Below, piece by piece: positions 52,741 through 63,291 of a stretch of DNA of 64,000 nt (the stretch's first letter is position 1; every line of letters begins with the position of its first letter). A program made the translations under genes and the position numbers. The notes under the pieces are model-generated. The model made no database searches and was not told where the DNA came from. It saw only the letters and a program-made list of their open reading frames with translations. The stretch comes from Seongchinamella unica (GTDB lineage: Bacteria; Pseudomonadota; Gammaproteobacteria; Pseudomonadales; Halieaceae): positions 434,001 through 498,000 of the forward strand of contig NZ_SMSE01000002.1 in the NCBI RefSeq assembly GCF_004354085.1, written 5' to 3'.

Positions 52741-53766
52741 ATGAGCGATTTGTACGATGTCGCGGTCGTCGGTGCCACCGGTGCCGTCGGCGAGGCGATG
52801 ATTTCCATTCTCGAAGAGCGGGATTTTCCGGTGAGGAACCTGTACCCCCTGGCCAGCAGCCGTTCTGCCGGTAAAACAATCATGTTCAAGGGCAAATCCG
52901 TGACCGTCACCGATCTTGCCGAATTCGACTTCAGCAAGGCGCAGATCGGTTTGTTTTCTGCCGGCGGCAGCATTTCCGAAAAGTATGCCCCGATTGCCGC
53001 CGAGCAGGGCTGTGTGGTCGTTGACAATACGTCGCACTTCCGCCGTGACGAGGACATTCCGCTGATCGTGCCGGAGGTCAATATCGAGGCCCTGGCCGGA
53101 TATACCAGTCGCGGTATTATCGCCAATCCCAACTGCTCGACCATCCAGATGCTGGTGGCGCTGAAGCCCATTTATGACGCCGTGGGCATCGAGCGAATCA
53201 ATGTCTGCACCTATCAGGCAGTGTCGGGAACCGGCAAGGAAGCTATCGAGGAACTGGCAGGACAGACTGCCCGTCTGCTCAATGGCCAGGAAGCCGAGTG
53301 CGAGGTCTACCCCAAGCAGATCGCTTTCAATGCGCTGCCCCATATCGACACCTTCCAGGATAATGGCTACACCCGGGAAGAGATGAAAATGGTCTGGGAA
53401 ACCCAGAAGATCTTTGCCGACCACAGTATCCAGGTGAACCCCACCTGTGTGCGGGTACCGGTATTCTTTGGCCATTCCGAGGCGGTGCATATCGAAACCG
53501 TGGATAAAATCACCGCGGAACAGGCCCGGGAGCTGCTGAGGCAGGCACCCGGGGTGGAGGTCATGGATGAGCGCACCGACGGCGGTTACCCCACCGCGGT
53601 GACTGAAAGTGCCGGCACCGATCCGGTTTATGTCGGCAGGATTCGCGAGGATATCTCCCATCCACGGGGGCTGGATATGTGGGTTGTGGCCGATAATGTG
53701 CGCAAGGGGGCGGCACTGAATAGTGTGCAAATTGCCGAGAGCCTTATTGCGACTTACCTTGATTAA
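52741..53766 (+). CDS. asd: Aspartate-semialdehyde dehydrogenase
   Basis: 341 residues with AGGAG before the ATG. GATGAVGEAM binds NADP near residue 12, NPNCST holds the catalytic Cys near 131, and the HIDTF and FFGHSEAVHIE segments are usual. It reduces aspartyl phosphate to the semialdehyde, feeding lysine, threonine, methionine and diaminopimelate. It is last in the leuCDB-asd unit. The family form is the one without the Gram-positive C-terminal extension. Confidence 0.96.
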   Translation: MSDLYDVAVVGATGAVGEAMISILEERDFPVRNLYPLASSRSAGKTIMFKGKSVTVTDLAEFDFSKAQIGLFSAGGSISEKYAPIAAEQGCVVVDNTSHFRRDEDIPLIVPEVNIEALAGYTSRGIIANPNCSTIQMLVALKPIYDAVGIERINVCTYQAVSGTGKEAIEELAGQTARLLNGQEAECEVYPKQIAFNALPHIDTFQDNGYTREEMKMVWETQKIFADHSIQVNPTCVRVPVFFGHSEAVHIETVDKITAEQARELLRQAPGVEVMDERTDGGYPTAVTESAGTDPVYVGRIREDISHPRGLDMWVVADNVRKGAALNSVQIAESLIATYLD

Positions 53767-53968
53767 TGCCACTGATTCACTGATACTTTTCAGCGAAACG
53801 GACAGAATGCCTGTGCATGGAAGCACCCTGTAAATACTTGAGAAAAGTACAGAAAGTGCTTTCAGGGTCGGCACTTTTAGCGCACGATAAGGCGGTAACC
53901 AGTTCGGAGGTCGCGCCAGGGGAGGCCGGCTTGGGATTTATCGGGAAAAATAATAAGGGCGTCGGAGT
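53767..53968. other. Spacer upstream of fimV
   Basis: 202 bases. AAAGTGC and GCACTTT (53853-53877) can form a weak hairpin with an 11-base loop and could end the leu-asd transcript. AT-rich TATCGGGAAAAATAATAAGG precedes the fimV start, but no convincing -35/-10 pair was found. Confidence 0.4.
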
Positions 53969-56158
53969 ATGGCTCGTAAGTTAGCTGCTGTAGTGTTTTC
54001 TCTGGGGTGTATTCATGCCAGCTCTTCATTCGCCCTCGGTTTGGGCGACCTGAAGCTAGAGTCATTTCTCAATGAGCCGCTGAAGGCGGAGGTGGACCTT
54101 CTCAACACGGACGGTCTGCACGCCGATGAGATTCGTATCCGCCTTGCCACCCGCGAGGACTTCGAGCGCATGGGCGTGGACCGCGCCTATTTCCTGACCA
54201 GCATCAAGTTCGATGTGTCTGTGGACTCCCAGGGTCGTGGAACGATTTTTATCAGTTCTGACGATCCGGTGCTGGAGCCCTATCTCGACTTTATCGTGGA
54301 GGCCCGCTGGCCAACCGGTCGGCTGCTGCGTGAATACACGGTGCTGGTCGATCCGCCTCTGTTTGATACCGCCTCTCCGGTGATATCGGCCACCCAGCGT
54401 GTCGCTGAAGTGGAGGGGACTCCGCTGCCAGACGATGGCGAAAAAAAAGCCCAGGACCCGGCGGCGACTAGTGGTACCCGGGTAGACATCAAGAAGTCCG
54501 GCCTGGCGCCGGGCGAAATGCCGGATCGCGAGTTCAGCGCCGGTACCTCCGAGAGCCCGCGCTCAGGCGCCAAATACATGATCCACCGGGATGACACCCT
54601 GTGGGAAATTGCCTCGGCCGCCAAACCTGCCGGGGCTTCGGTACACCAGACCATGCTCGATATTCAGCGGCTGAACCCGGACGCGTTTATCGATGGCAAC
54701 ATCAACCGAATCAAGGCCGGCTACATCGTTTACCTGCCCAGTGAAGACGATATCAGCTCCCAGGACCTCGCCGCCGCCCTGGCCGAGGTCAAACAGCAGA
54801 ATGAAGACTGGCAGGCCGGGCGAGCAAGCAAACCCATAGCGACGGGGCCCAAGCTGCGCATTTCAGCCGATCCCGTGGAGGAGGGCGCCGCCGCTGACGC
54901 CGGGAATTATGCCGCCGGAGGGGCTGCCGCTGCCGAGGAACTGGAAAAGGCCGGTCTGGAACAGGCTGCGATGGCAGAAGAGTTGGCGTCGATGCAGCAG
55001 CAGGTGGATACCCTGCAGCGAATTGTTGACCTGAAAGACGACCAGATTGCCGCCCTGCAGGCGGCGCTGGAGGAAGCCGGAAGCAGTGTAGACGAGGCGG
55101 CCATGGCAGCGGGAGATACCGTTGCCGAGGCGGATATTGCAGAACAGGGCGGCCAGGAGCCGGCTGATACTGCCGTCGCCGATGAAGCCGCCGACGCGGC
55201 TGCGCCCGCCCCGGTCGCCGAACCGGCGCCAGAACCGGCACCGAAGCCCGCCGCCAAACCGGCACCAGCACCCGCCCCCGCGGAAGCGGGCGGCATGATG
55301 AGCTACCTGCTCTACGGCCTCGGTGCGCTGGTGCTGATTATCCTCGGGGTGCTGTTTGTGCGCCGCGGCAAGGACGATGACGGTGACAGCGCGGTCAGCG
55401 ACGACGACTTCGCTGATGTTCAGCTCAAGGCAGAACCGGTGGCGGTCGCAGAGCCTGAAACCGGGCTTGAGGAGGTCGAGGCAGAAGCGGAAGAGGAAGC
55501 CGAGCCGGTGCGCGATAACCGCGGCTATGGCCAGCACAAGCACGACGAATACGCCTCCGATGTGGAAACCGGCGACGCCCTGGCGGAAGCCGACATTTAT
55601 ATTGCCTACGGTCGCTATCCCCAGGCCCGGGACCTGCTGCAAAACGCCATTAATGCCGAGCCTCGCGATAGTGCCTACCGCCTTAAACTGCTGGAAACCG
55701 AGCTGCAAATGGGCGACCGCGCCGCGGCCGAGGCGCAGCTGAATGAACTGGAAGCGCTCGGCGATGATGCCAGTGTCGCCCGCGGCAGGGAACTGCTCAG
55801 CGGTGGCGACTCATTCTCCGAGCCCCCCGCAGGACTGGCAGAAGAGGTAGACGTTTCCCTGGAAGCGGACTTTGCCGGGCTGGAAATCGAGGGCAGCCTC
55901 GGTGATGACGGTGACCTGGAAGACGACCTGGACCTGTCGGCAGACTTCGGTGAATCAAGCCTGGCGGAGGACAGCGAAGATGAAGACCTGGTCATCGCCG
56001 CCGAGGCCAACGGTATGTCGACCAAACTCGATCTCGCCCGTGCCTATCTGGACATGGGTGACGAGGACGGAGCGCGGCAGATACTTGACGAAGTGATGGC
56101 CGAGGGCTCTGCAGAGCAAAAAGCCGAAGCTGGAGAACTGCTGGAGCGCATTGGCTGA
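53969..56158 (+). CDS. fimV: FimV/HubP polar landmark protein
   Basis: 729 residues. Signal peptide and N-terminal FimV domain (LNEPLKAEVDLLNTDGLHAD), a periplasmic LysM-like motif at about 203-256 (DDTLWEIASAA, IKAGYIVYLP), a coiled coil at about 325-375, an Ala/Pro/Glu linker, one transmembrane helix at about 442-465, then a highly acidic cytoplasmic part. It ends with a TPR-like FimV C-terminal domain (GMSTKLDLARAYLDMGDEDG). FimV/HubP anchors pili, flagella and chromosome machinery at the pole. It follows asd and precedes truA, as in Pseudomonas. Confidence 0.95.
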   Translation: MARKLAAVVFSLGCIHASSSFALGLGDLKLESFLNEPLKAEVDLLNTDGLHADEIRIRLATREDFERMGVDRAYFLTSIKFDVSVDSQGRGTIFISSDDPVLEPYLDFIVEARWPTGRLLREYTVLVDPPLFDTASPVISATQRVAEVEGTPLPDDGEKKAQDPAATSGTRVDIKKSGLAPGEMPDREFSAGTSESPRSGAKYMIHRDDTLWEIASAAKPAGASVHQTMLDIQRLNPDAFIDGNINRIKAGYIVYLPSEDDISSQDLAAALAEVKQQNEDWQAGRASKPIATGPKLRISADPVEEGAAADAGNYAAGGAAAAEELEKAGLEQAAMAEELASMQQQVDTLQRIVDLKDDQIAALQAALEEAGSSVDEAAMAAGDTVAEADIAEQGGQEPADTAVADEAADAAAPAPVAEPAPEPAPKPAAKPAPAPAPAEAGGMMSYLLYGLGALVLIILGVLFVRRGKDDDGDSAVSDDDFADVQLKAEPVAVAEPETGLEEVEAEAEEEAEPVRDNRGYGQHKHDEYASDVETGDALAEADIYIAYGRYPQARDLLQNAINAEPRDSAYRLKLLETELQMGDRAAAEAQLNELEALGDDASVARGRELLSGGDSFSEPPAGLAEEVDVSLEADFAGLEIEGSLGDDGDLEDDLDLSADFGESSLAEDSEDEDLVIAAEANGMSTKLDLARAYLDMGDEDGARQILDEVMAEGSAEQKAEAGELLERIG

Positions 56159-57005
56159 TTTTTTCCCCCGGTTGAGCGCTGACCCGCTGCCTGCGGGCAG
56201 CCGCATCGCCTGTCGCGTCGAATACAATGGCGCCAGATACAACGGCTGGCAAAGCCAGCCTCACCTCGATGTCATTACCGTGCAACAGGAACTTGAAGCA
56301 GCGCTGTCCTCGGTCGCCAATGCGCCCGTGCGGGCGCACTGTGCGGGTCGCACTGACACCGGTGTTCACGGTCATTGCCAGATCGTGCATTTCGATGCGC
56401 CGGTTGCGCGAGCCCCCAAGGCCTGGGTACTGGGCGCCAATGCCAGCATGGCCGCCGATGTGCGACTGCACTGGGCAACCCCGGTTGCCGCGGATTTTCA
56501 CGCCCGCTTCAGTGCCCGTTCACGTCGCTACCGGTACCTGATAGCCAATACCCAGGTCCGCCCGGCCATGCTGGGGGGGCAGCTGACCTGGCATCGGTAT
56601 CCACTCGATGCCGGCGCCATGCACGAGGCGGCCCAGAGCCTGCTGGGTGAACAGGACTTTTCGGCCTTTCGCGCTGCCGCTTGCCAGTCGACCACCCCCA
56701 TGCGCAACGTCGAGGCTGTTTCGGTTTTTCGACGGGGTGAACTGCTGGTGGTAGACATCCAGGCCAACGCATTCCTGCACCATATGGTTCGCAATATCGC
56801 CGGCTCACTGATGGCGGTAGGGAGCGGGCGCAAGCCACGGAGCTGGATTGGTGACCTGCTGGCCGCAGGTGACAGAACGTTGGCGGCCGATACCGCACCG
56901 CCCCACGGATTGTACCTGGTGGATGTGATTTACCCGGATCGCTTTGGCTTGCCGGCCACCCCCTACGGCCCGCTGTTGCTGGCACCGCCGGAGGCTGCGT
57001 CGTAA
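56151..57005 (+). CDS. truA: tRNA pseudouridine(38-40) synthase TruA
   Basis: 284 residues from a TTG that overlaps the fimV stop, with GGAG five bases upstream. The catalytic Asp is in CAGRTDTGVHGH near residue 69, and FSARSRRYRYLI and NAFLHHMVRNIAGSL are family signatures. It makes pseudouridine at positions 38-40 of many tRNA anticodon arms. The TTG start is unusual but no ATG or GTG lies nearer the conserved beginning. Confidence 0.95.
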   Translation: MADFFPRLSADPLPAGSRIACRVEYNGARYNGWQSQPHLDVITVQQELEAALSSVANAPVRAHCAGRTDTGVHGHCQIVHFDAPVARAPKAWVLGANASMAADVRLHWATPVAADFHARFSARSRRYRYLIANTQVRPAMLGGQLTWHRYPLDAGAMHEAAQSLLGEQDFSAFRAAACQSTTPMRNVEAVSVFRRGELLVVDIQANAFLHHMVRNIAGSLMAVGSGRKPRSWIGDLLAAGDRTLAADTAPPHGLYLVDVIYPDRFGLPATPYGPLLLAPPEAAS

Positions 57006-57033
57006 AGACAGCGCCGCGAGCGTCTGCTATGAT
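57005..57033 (+). promoter_or_regulatory. Candidate promoter of trpFBA
   Basis: AAGACA (-35, 4/6) and TATGAT (-10, 5/6) are separated by 17 bases in the truA-trpF spacer, with a transcript start near 57040. No leader peptide, tandem Trp codons or attenuator hairpin was seen before trpF. Confidence 0.5.
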
Positions 57034-57069
57034 GGCGCGCTTGTTTTTCCGGTGTTATCAGGTCTGAAT

Positions 57070-57708
57070 TTGGCTCCCACGCGTATCAAGGTTTGCGGTA
57101 TCACCAGGCCGGAGGACGCACTGTCGGCGATAGACGGTGGCGCTGACGCTATTGGCCTGGTTTTCTACTCGGAAAGCGCGCGAGCCGTCACCCTGGAGCA
57201 GGCAGCCGGGATAGCTGCGGTGGTTCCGCCGTTTGTCACTGTCGTGGCGCTGTTTGTTAATGCCGAGGCGGAAACGATAGCGGATGTGGTCGCCAGCATA
57301 CCGGTGGGCCTGATCCAGTTTCACGGTGATGAGGACGCCGCATTCTGTGCAGCGTTCGAGCGGCCCTGGATCAAGGCGCTGCGCGTACGCGAGGATACCG
57401 ACGTGGCCGCCGCCAGCAGTCCTTATGTCGGCGGTTGCGGTATTTTACTGGATACCTGGCAGCAGGGTGTGCCCGGGGGTACCGGGAAATCCTTCGACTG
57501 GCGCCTGGCCGGGCCGGGGCTGCCCCTGCCAGTGGTGCTTGCCGGTGGGCTCACGCCGGAAAACGTCGGTGATGCCATCGCCCAGGTCAGGCCCTGGGCT
57601 GTGGATGTCAGTGGCGGGGTGGAATCTGCTCCCGGCATCAAGGACGCCGACAAGATTAAACGCTTTGTAGCGGCGGTGCGCGCCGCAGACCAACGACTGG
57701 ATGACTAG
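57070..57708 (+). CDS. trpF: Phosphoribosylanthranilate isomerase
   Basis: 212 residues starting at a TTG (a GTG 18 bases upstream is the alternative). RIKVCGITRPEDA contains the catalytic Cys near residue 8; AIGLVFYSESAR, GLIQFHGDED, LAGGLTPENV and VDVSGGVESAPG are signatures of TrpF. It converts phosphoribosylanthranilate to the carboxyphenylamino deoxyribulose phosphate. The stop is immediately followed by the trpB ATG. Confidence 0.95.
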   Translation: MAPTRIKVCGITRPEDALSAIDGGADAIGLVFYSESARAVTLEQAAGIAAVVPPFVTVVALFVNAEAETIADVVASIPVGLIQFHGDEDAAFCAAFERPWIKALRVREDTDVAAASSPYVGGCGILLDTWQQGVPGGTGKSFDWRLAGPGLPLPVVLAGGLTPENVGDAIAQVRPWAVDVSGGVESAPGIKDADKIKRFVAAVRAADQRLDD

Positions 57709-58929
57709 ATGAACAGTGAAGTGAAAAACAATCAATTCGCCGCAGTTCCGGATCAAGAGGGTCGGTTTGGCATTTATGGGGGCAAGTTTGTCGCCGAAAC
57801 GCTGATGAGTGCCCTCGACGAACTGGAGACCCTGTACAACCGGCTCAAGGTCGACGAGGACTTCCAGCGAGAGCTGGACAATGACCTGGCACACTACGTG
57901 GGGCGGCCGTCTCCCCTCTATGAGGCAAGCCGCTGGTCCGAGCGCGTGGGCGGAGCACGTTTGTTCCTCAAGCGGGAAGACCTCAACCACACCGGCGCCC
58001 ACAAGGTGAACAACACCATTGGGCAGGCGCTGCTGGCCAAGTATATGGGCAAGAAGCGGGTGATTGCCGAAACCGGCGCCGGCCAGCATGGCGTGGCGAC
58101 TGCGACCATCGCCGCTCGACTGGGCCTTGAATGCCAGGTTTTCATGGGTGAGGAAGACGTGCGCCGGCAAGCCCTGAATGTTTACCGGATGAAGCTGCTT
58201 GGCGCCGAAGTTATCCCGGTCACTTCCGGGTCGCGCACTCTGAAGGATGCCATGAACGAGGCCATGCGGGATTGGGTAACCAATGTCGATGACACCTTTT
58301 ACATCATCGGCACCGTCGCCGGGCCTCACCCTTATCCCATGCTGGTGCGTGACTTCCAGTGCGTTATCGGGCGCGAAGCCAGGGCTCAGTCGCTGGCGCA
58401 AATCGGTCGTCTGCCGGATGCCCTGGTGGCCTGTGTCGGCGGTGGTTCCAATGCGATCGGCCTGTTCCATCCCTTCCTGGAAGATGAGGGCGTTGCCATG
58501 TACGGCGTCGAGGCTGGCGGTCACGGGGTGGCCACCGCTCAACACGCGGCGCCGCTGACTGCGGGAACGCCGGGCGTGCTGCACGGCAATCGCACCTACC
58601 TGATGCAGGATGAAAACGGTCAGATCATGCACACCCATTCGGTGTCTGCCGGTCTGGACTACCCCGGTGTCGGGCCGGAACACAGCTGGTTGAAGGATAT
58701 CGGCCGGGTCAACTATGTGGTGGCCAATGATGACGAGGCGCTGCGGGCATTTCATACGCTTACCCGGGTAGAAGGCATCATGCCGGCGCTGGAGAGCAGT
58801 CACGCCCTGGCCTACGCGGAAAAGCTGGCCGCAGGGATGAGTCCCGAGCAAAGTATCGTGATCAACCTGTCTGGTCGCGGGGACAAGGATATACATACGG
58901 TTGCCGAGATCGACGGCATCCAGTTTTAG
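57709..58929 (+). CDS. trpB: Tryptophan synthase beta subunit
   Basis: 406 residues starting at an ATG directly after the trpF stop. PLP lysine lies in [18 protein letters not shown] near residue 99; [39 protein letters not shown] and the glycine-rich phosphate site follow. It condenses indole and serine into tryptophan, with TrpA feeding indole through a tunnel. In Pseudomonas aeruginosa trpBA lies elsewhere; here it sits between trpF and accD. Confidence 0.98.
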   Translation: MNSEVKNNQFAAVPDQEGRFGIYGGKFVAETLMSALDELETLYNRLKVDEDFQRELDNDLAHYVGRPSPLYEASRWSERVGGARLFLKREDLNHTGAHKVNNTIGQALLAKYMGKKRVIAETGAGQHGVATATIAARLGLECQVFMGEEDVRRQALNVYRMKLLGAEVIPVTSGSRTLKDAMNEAMRDWVTNVDDTFYIIGTVAGPHPYPMLVRDFQCVIGREARAQSLAQIGRLPDALVACVGGGSNAIGLFHPFLEDEGVAMYGVEAGGHGVATAQHAAPLTAGTPGVLHGNRTYLMQDENGQIMHTHSVSAGLDYPGVGPEHSWLKDIGRVNYVVANDDEALRAFHTLTRVEGIMPALESSHALAYAEKLAAGMSPEQSIVINLSGRGDKDIHTVAEIDGIQF

Positions 58930-58939
58930 GGAGTAGATA

Positions 58940-59761
58940 GTGAGTCGTATAGCGGGGCGTTTCCAGCAGTTGGCCAGCGAGGGCCGCAAGGCGCTAATTC
59001 CATACATTGTGGTGGGTGATCCCGCCCCCGAAGTCACGGTGCCACTGATGCATGCCCTGGTGGAGAATGGCGCCGATATTATCGAGCTGGGCGTTCCGTT
59101 TTCAGACCCCATGTCGGAGGGGCCGGTTATCCAACTCGCCCACGAGCGCGCCCTTGCTCACGATGTCAGCCTGCGCGATGCACTGGATGCGGTGCGCACC
59201 TTCCGTGAAAAAGACAGCGAGACCCCGGTGCTGCTGATGGGTTACGCCAACCCGGTCGAGCATATGGGCTACGCGACGTTTGCCGATGCCGCGGCCGAGG
59301 CGGGAGTCGATGCCCTGCTGACCGTGGACATTCCGCCGGAGGAAGTTGAGCAGGTGAACGCCGAGTTGCACCGGGTGGGTATGGACAATATTTTCCTGGT
59401 CGCCCCGACCACGCCGGATGAGCGGATCACGCGAATAGTTCAACAGGCAAGTGGATTCGTTTACTACGTGTCCCTGAAAGGTGTGACCGGTGCCGGCCAC
59501 CTGGATATTGCCGATGTTTCCAGCCACCTGGCGCGAATTCGCAAGGTATCAGACCTGCCGCTGGCGGTTGGATTTGGCATCAAGGATGCCGAGTCCGCCG
59601 CAGCAGTGGCCGGTGTTGCCGATGGTGTTGTCGTCGGCAGCGCACTGATCAATGCCATGGCCCGCCAGCTGGAAGCTGGGGGCGATATGGGGCAGGCCCA
59701 GGCCGCCGCGATTGAATTGTTGGCACAAATACGTCGGGGAGTGGACAGCGCCGCTTCCTAG
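58940..59761 (+). CDS. trpA: Tryptophan synthase alpha subunit
   Basis: 273 residues from a GTG with GGGAG upstream, 10 bases after trpB. Catalytic Glu near 49 and Asp near 56-60 lie in [32 protein letters not shown] and [12 protein letters not shown] follow the family pattern. It cleaves indole-glycerol phosphate to indole and glyceraldehyde 3-phosphate. The three genes trpFBA form one unit; trpE, trpG, trpD and trpC are not in this window. Confidence 0.97.
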   Translation: MSRIAGRFQQLASEGRKALIPYIVVGDPAPEVTVPLMHALVENGADIIELGVPFSDPMSEGPVIQLAHERALAHDVSLRDALDAVRTFREKDSETPVLLMGYANPVEHMGYATFADAAAEAGVDALLTVDIPPEEVEQVNAELHRVGMDNIFLVAPTTPDERITRIVQQASGFVYYVSLKGVTGAGHLDIADVSSHLARIRKVSDLPLAVGFGIKDAESAAAVAGVADGVVVGSALINAMARQLEAGGDMGQAQAAAIELLAQIRRGVDSAAS

Positions 59762-59778
59762 TGGGCCCGGCAGGCGTT

Positions 59779-59784
59779 TATAAT
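59779..59784 (+). promoter_or_regulatory. Candidate -10 element of accD
   Basis: A perfect TATAAT lies 27 bases before the accD start; the -35 region is poor (TTCCTA at 18 bases). It suggests that accD-folC-dedD can be transcribed apart from trpFBA. Confidence 0.4.
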
Positions 59785-59810
59785 GAGGCCTGCTTTGTGT
59801 GGGGGAAACC

Positions 59811-60770
59811 ATGAGTTGGATTGACAAGATTCTCCCTTCCGGCGTAAGCAAGGGCGAAGGCAAGAAGCGCTCGAGCGTGCCGGAAGGTCTGTGGAAGAAG
59901 TGCGTCAAGTGCGATGCCGTGCTCTATCGGCCCGATCTGGAACGCAACAGCGACGTCTGCCCCAAGTGCGATCACCACATGCGTATCGGTGCTCGCCGCC
60001 GCCTCGACAGCTTTCTGGACAAAGGGGACCGCGAGGAAATTTTCACCGATGTGGTACCGGTAGACCGCCTCAAGTTCAAGGACAAGAAGCGCTACCGCGA
60101 TCGCCTGGCGGGCGCCCAGAAGTCCACCGGCGAGAAGGATGCCCTCATCGCCATGCAGGGAACCCTCAAGGGTATGCCTGTTGTTGTCGTCGCCTTCGAG
60201 TTCAACTTTCACGGCGGCTCCATGGGGTATGCCGTGGGAGAAAAGTTCACCCGGGCGGCACAACTTGCCCTGGAGAATCGCATGCCACTGGTTTGTTTTG
60301 CCGCGTCCGGTGGCGCGCGGATGCAGGAAGCCCTGATTTCGCTGATGCAGATGGCCAAAACCAGTGCCGTGCTGGAGCGTATGAAGCTGGCCGGCGTGCC
60401 ATATATTTCGGTCATGACAGATCCCATTTACGGTGGCGTATCGGCATCCCTGGCGCTGCTGGGTGATATCAACGTCGCCGAGCCCGACGCCCGCGCAGGG
60501 TTTGCCGGTCCCAATATCATTGAACAGACCATTCGCCAGAAATTGCCCAAGGGCTTCCAGCGCAGCGAATTCCTGCTCGAGCATGGGGCTATCGACATGA
60601 TTGTGCATCGTACCGAAATGCGCGACACCCTGGGGCGCCTGCTGGCCAAACTGGGCAATGTCGAAATCGCCCCCGAGCTGGCCGCCGATCCCGTTCCTGC
60701 CTTCGAGTTGCTTGAACCCGAGCCTGAACAAGAGGTCCAGGTAGAGCGTAAACCGGAAGGGGATGAATAA
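59811..60770 (+). CDS. accD: Acetyl-CoA carboxylase carboxyltransferase beta subunit
   Basis: 319 residues from the ATG with GGGG upstream. The N-terminal zinc ribbon shows CVKC then CPKC with 15 residues between (Cys 4). The crotonase-like carboxyltransferase domain holds [27 protein letters not shown] and the [13 protein letters not shown] oxyanion region. It carries out malonyl-CoA formation with AccA for fatty-acid synthesis. The folC ATG overlaps its stop region. Confidence 0.97.
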   Translation: MSWIDKILPSGVSKGEGKKRSSVPEGLWKKCVKCDAVLYRPDLERNSDVCPKCDHHMRIGARRRLDSFLDKGDREEIFTDVVPVDRLKFKDKKRYRDRLAGAQKSTGEKDALIAMQGTLKGMPVVVVAFEFNFHGGSMGYAVGEKFTRAAQLALENRMPLVCFAASGGARMQEALISLMQMAKTSAVLERMKLAGVPYISVMTDPIYGGVSASLALLGDINVAEPDARAGFAGPNIIEQTIRQKLPKGFQRSEFLLEHGAIDMIVHRTEMRDTLGRLLAKLGNVEIAPELAADPVPAFELLEPEPEQEVQVERKPEGDE

Positions 60771-62055
60771 GCGACCACTGGCGCAGTGGCTGCAATACCT
60801 CGAAACCCTGCATCCCAGCGAGATGGATCTGGGATTGGAGCGCGTATCCCTTGTCGCTGATTCACTGGCTTTAAGGCCACCAGCCGTACCCGTTGTCACC
60901 GTTGCCGGAACCAACGGCAAAGGCTCTACTGTCGCGGTTATGGAAGCCCTGCTCACCGTCTGCGGCTACCGTGTAGGGGCCTTCACATCGCCTCATTTTC
61001 TGCGCTTTAACGAGCGTATCAGGGTATGCGGCGAGGAAGTGAGTGACGGAGAGATCAGCGCTGCGTTTGCAGCAATCGAGGCAGCTCGTGGGAACACCTC
61101 GCTCACCTATTTCGAGTTTGCCAACCTGGCCGCGCTGGCTGTATTCAAGGCTCGCGCCGTGGATTATATCCTGCTGGAGGTCGGTCTCGGCGGCAGGCTG
61201 GACTCGGCCAACATGGTCGATGCGGATGTGGCGGTGATTACCAGTATCGCTCTGGATCACCAGCAGTGGCTGGGTGATACCCGCGCCGCTATCGCGCGGG
61301 AAAAGGCCGGAATAATGCGTGAAGGCAAGCCGGTGGTGATCGCCGATGTGGACCCGCCGCCCGAATTGCTGGCGCGGGCGCAGGAAGTGGGTGCCCAACC
61401 GGTGTACGTGCTCGGTAACGAGTTTACCGGCAGTGGTTCAGGCGCGCTCTGGCGAGGCAGCATCAGTGGCGCCACAGGTATCGTGGAGCTCGATGGCATG
61501 CAGACCCCGTCGTTACTGCCGCAAAATGTGTGCGCGGCTGCCCAGGCAGTTGCCCTGCTGGGAATGGAGTTCAGCCAGCAGCAACTGCAGCAGGCGGCCC
61601 AGCGGAGTGTCAGCCCAGGCCGCCTGCAACGCCTGCAAATTGGTGACAGGTGCTACCTGCTGGACGTTGCGCATAATCCTGCTGCTGTTGATAAGCTGCT
61701 GGAAAATATTGCCGCAACTCCTTGTAATGGAAGAATTATTGCTTTATTTTCCGCCATGAAAGACAAGGCGGTTGCAGAGATGCTGGCCGCCTGTTCGGGA
61801 TGTTTTGATGCCTGGTTCCTGGGGGATTTGCCGGATAACCCGCGAGCCATGCCGGCGGCACAAATAGCGACCCTGCTGCGCGAGCAACAGCAGGGTATGA
61901 TCAGCGTCAGCAAGAACCTGCGCCAGGCTTTCAGGCGCGCGCAATCGCTGATGAACCGGGATGACCTGCTGGTCGTATTCGGTTCATTTTTCACCGTGGC
62001 CGCAGTTTTGCCGCAGCTGGACAAGGACCGAGGGAAGATCGGGGCCGATGAATGA
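60763..62055 (+). CDS. folC: Dihydrofolate synthase / folylpolyglutamate synthase
   Basis: 430 residues from an ATG overlapping the accD end by 8 bases. The P-loop [13 protein letters not shown] (near 50) and the Mur-ligase-type [15 protein letters not shown] and [13 protein letters not shown] are FolC signatures; the C-terminal domain has [14 protein letters not shown]. It adds glutamate to dihydropteroate and to folates. In Pseudomonas it follows accD in the same way. Confidence 0.96.
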   Translation: MNKRPLAQWLQYLETLHPSEMDLGLERVSLVADSLALRPPAVPVVTVAGTNGKGSTVAVMEALLTVCGYRVGAFTSPHFLRFNERIRVCGEEVSDGEISAAFAAIEAARGNTSLTYFEFANLAALAVFKARAVDYILLEVGLGGRLDSANMVDADVAVITSIALDHQQWLGDTRAAIAREKAGIMREGKPVVIADVDPPPELLARAQEVGAQPVYVLGNEFTGSGSGALWRGSISGATGIVELDGMQTPSLLPQNVCAAAQAVALLGMEFSQQQLQQAAQRSVSPGRLQRLQIGDRCYLLDVAHNPAAVDKLLENIAATPCNGRIIALFSAMKDKAVAEMLAACSGCFDAWFLGDLPDNPRAMPAAQIATLLREQQQGMISVSKNLRQAFRRAQSLMNRDDLLVVFGSFFTVAAVLPQLDKDRGKIGADE

Positions 62056-62692
62056 AGTTTTGAAACAACGCCTGGTCGGGGCGCTTATCCTGGTAGCGCT
62101 GGGTGTGGTGTTCTGGCCGATTATCTTCGTCGAGCCGGGGGAGGAGGGCGGTGCAGCCGAGGCGCGGATTCCGCCGCGCCCCCAGGTGCAGACAGCCCCG
62201 GTGGAAGCGCCGGATATTGCCGGCTTGCGCCCCTCCCGCGAGATTGCAAAAGAATCTGAGCCTGCCGATCGCGAGTTGCCTGCCCTGTCTCCTGAAGACC
62301 CTCTCGCGGAGAGCCCGGTCCCGAGTGCTGCCAGTGAGGGCGGCGCTGTAACGGCAGGGACGGTCCCGATATCGGAACCGGCACCCGCAACCGTCAACAG
62401 TAAAACCCGCAGTGAGGCGCCGGTAAAACCCGCCCTGGACAGCGAAGGTGTCCCCATTACCTGGATTCTTCGGGTAGCCAGTGTCAGCAGCGATGCCAAG
62501 GCCGATCAGCTGCGCCGGGACCTGCTGGCCATGGGGCACAAGGCCTATGTGAAAAAGATCCGCAGCAACGGCAAAACACTGTTTCGGGTGTATGTGGGGC
62601 CGAAGGCCGAAAAGGCGCGCTTGCAGCAGATCCAGGGCTCAATCGACCGCAAGTTCGGCGTCAGTAGCCTGATTACGCGGTATTATCCCTGA
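62048..62692 (+). CDS. dedD: SPOR-domain protein DedD
   Basis: 214 residues from the ATG overlapping the folC stop. An N-terminal transmembrane helix (about 9-29, LVGALILVALGVVFWPIIFV), a Pro/Ala/Glu-rich periplasmic linker, and a C-terminal SPOR domain (about 135-212: TWILRVASVSSDAKADQLRR to SSLITRYYP). SPOR domains bind peptidoglycan stripped of stem peptides at the division septum, so this is a septal protein, as DedD in E. coli. Its place between folC and cvpA is standard. Confidence 0.93.
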   Translation: MNEVLKQRLVGALILVALGVVFWPIIFVEPGEEGGAAEARIPPRPQVQTAPVEAPDIAGLRPSREIAKESEPADRELPALSPEDPLAESPVPSAASEGGAVTAGTVPISEPAPATVNSKTRSEAPVKPALDSEGVPITWILRVASVSSDAKADQLRRDLLAMGHKAYVKKIRSNGKTLFRVYVGPKAEKARLQQIQGSIDRKFGVSSLITRYYP

Positions 62693-62759
62693 TGGCGATA
62701 CAATGCCTTTCCCAGGGCAAGCACGGCTTTGCTAGAATGCGTCCCAGTACAGGTTGCCA

Positions 62760-63272
62760 GTGATCGATCTGTCGCAACTGACCGCCGCCGACTGGGTGAT
62801 AATCGTCATCCTCAGCGTGTCGACCCTGTTGAGCCTGTGGCGGGGTTTTGTTCGCGAGGCATTGTCACTGCTCGGCTGGGTCGCAGCGTTTATTGTGGCT
62901 CACCTGTTTGTGGATCAGCTGGCACTGCAACTGTCCTCGCTAATTGCCAATATTACCGGGCGATATGTTGCGGCCTATGCAATCCTGTTCGTTTCAACCC
63001 TGGTGGTGTTCACACTGGTGGTGAAGGTGGCCACCAGCCTGGTCAGGGCCGCCGGTCTGAGTTTTCTGGACAGGGTGTTGGGTACAATTTTCGGTTTCGC
63101 CCGCGGGGTGATACTTATTCTGGTTGCTGCCTATGTGATCAAGCAACTGATCCCCGAGCAAAACCAGCAATGGCTGCATCAGTCTGTGTTGATGCCCCAT
63201 TTGAATATGCTCGCTGACTGGGTGCAGGCGGTATTTTCCAATACTGTACCCGGTGAGCGTATTACGACCTGA
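62760..63272 (+). CDS. cvpA: CvpA family membrane protein
   Basis: 170 residues from the GTG with CAGG upstream (a TTG six bases earlier is possible). Four hydrophobic helices and the [19 protein letters not shown] and [17 protein letters not shown] segments define the CvpA family, named for colicin V production and now linked to envelope stress survival. It is encoded just before purF in many gammaproteobacteria, with which it is cotranscribed. A -10-like TAGAAT is at 62733. Confidence 0.93.
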   Translation: MIDLSQLTAADWVIIVILSVSTLLSLWRGFVREALSLLGWVAAFIVAHLFVDQLALQLSSLIANITGRYVAAYAILFVSTLVVFTLVVKVATSLVRAAGLSFLDRVLGTIFGFARGVILILVAAYVIKQLIPEQNQQWLHQSVLMPHLNMLADWVQAVFSNTVPGERITT

Positions 63273-63291
63273 TGCAAGAGGTGATAGCAGG

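Noticed and set aside
57006-57069. Tryptophan attenuator or leader peptide
   Set aside because: The spacer is 64 bases, without tandem Trp codons or competing hairpins.
57445-59112. 555-codon minus-strand frame opposite trpB and trpA
   Set aside because: Overlaps fully with unmistakable trpFBA genes; the composition is that of a codon-shadow frame.
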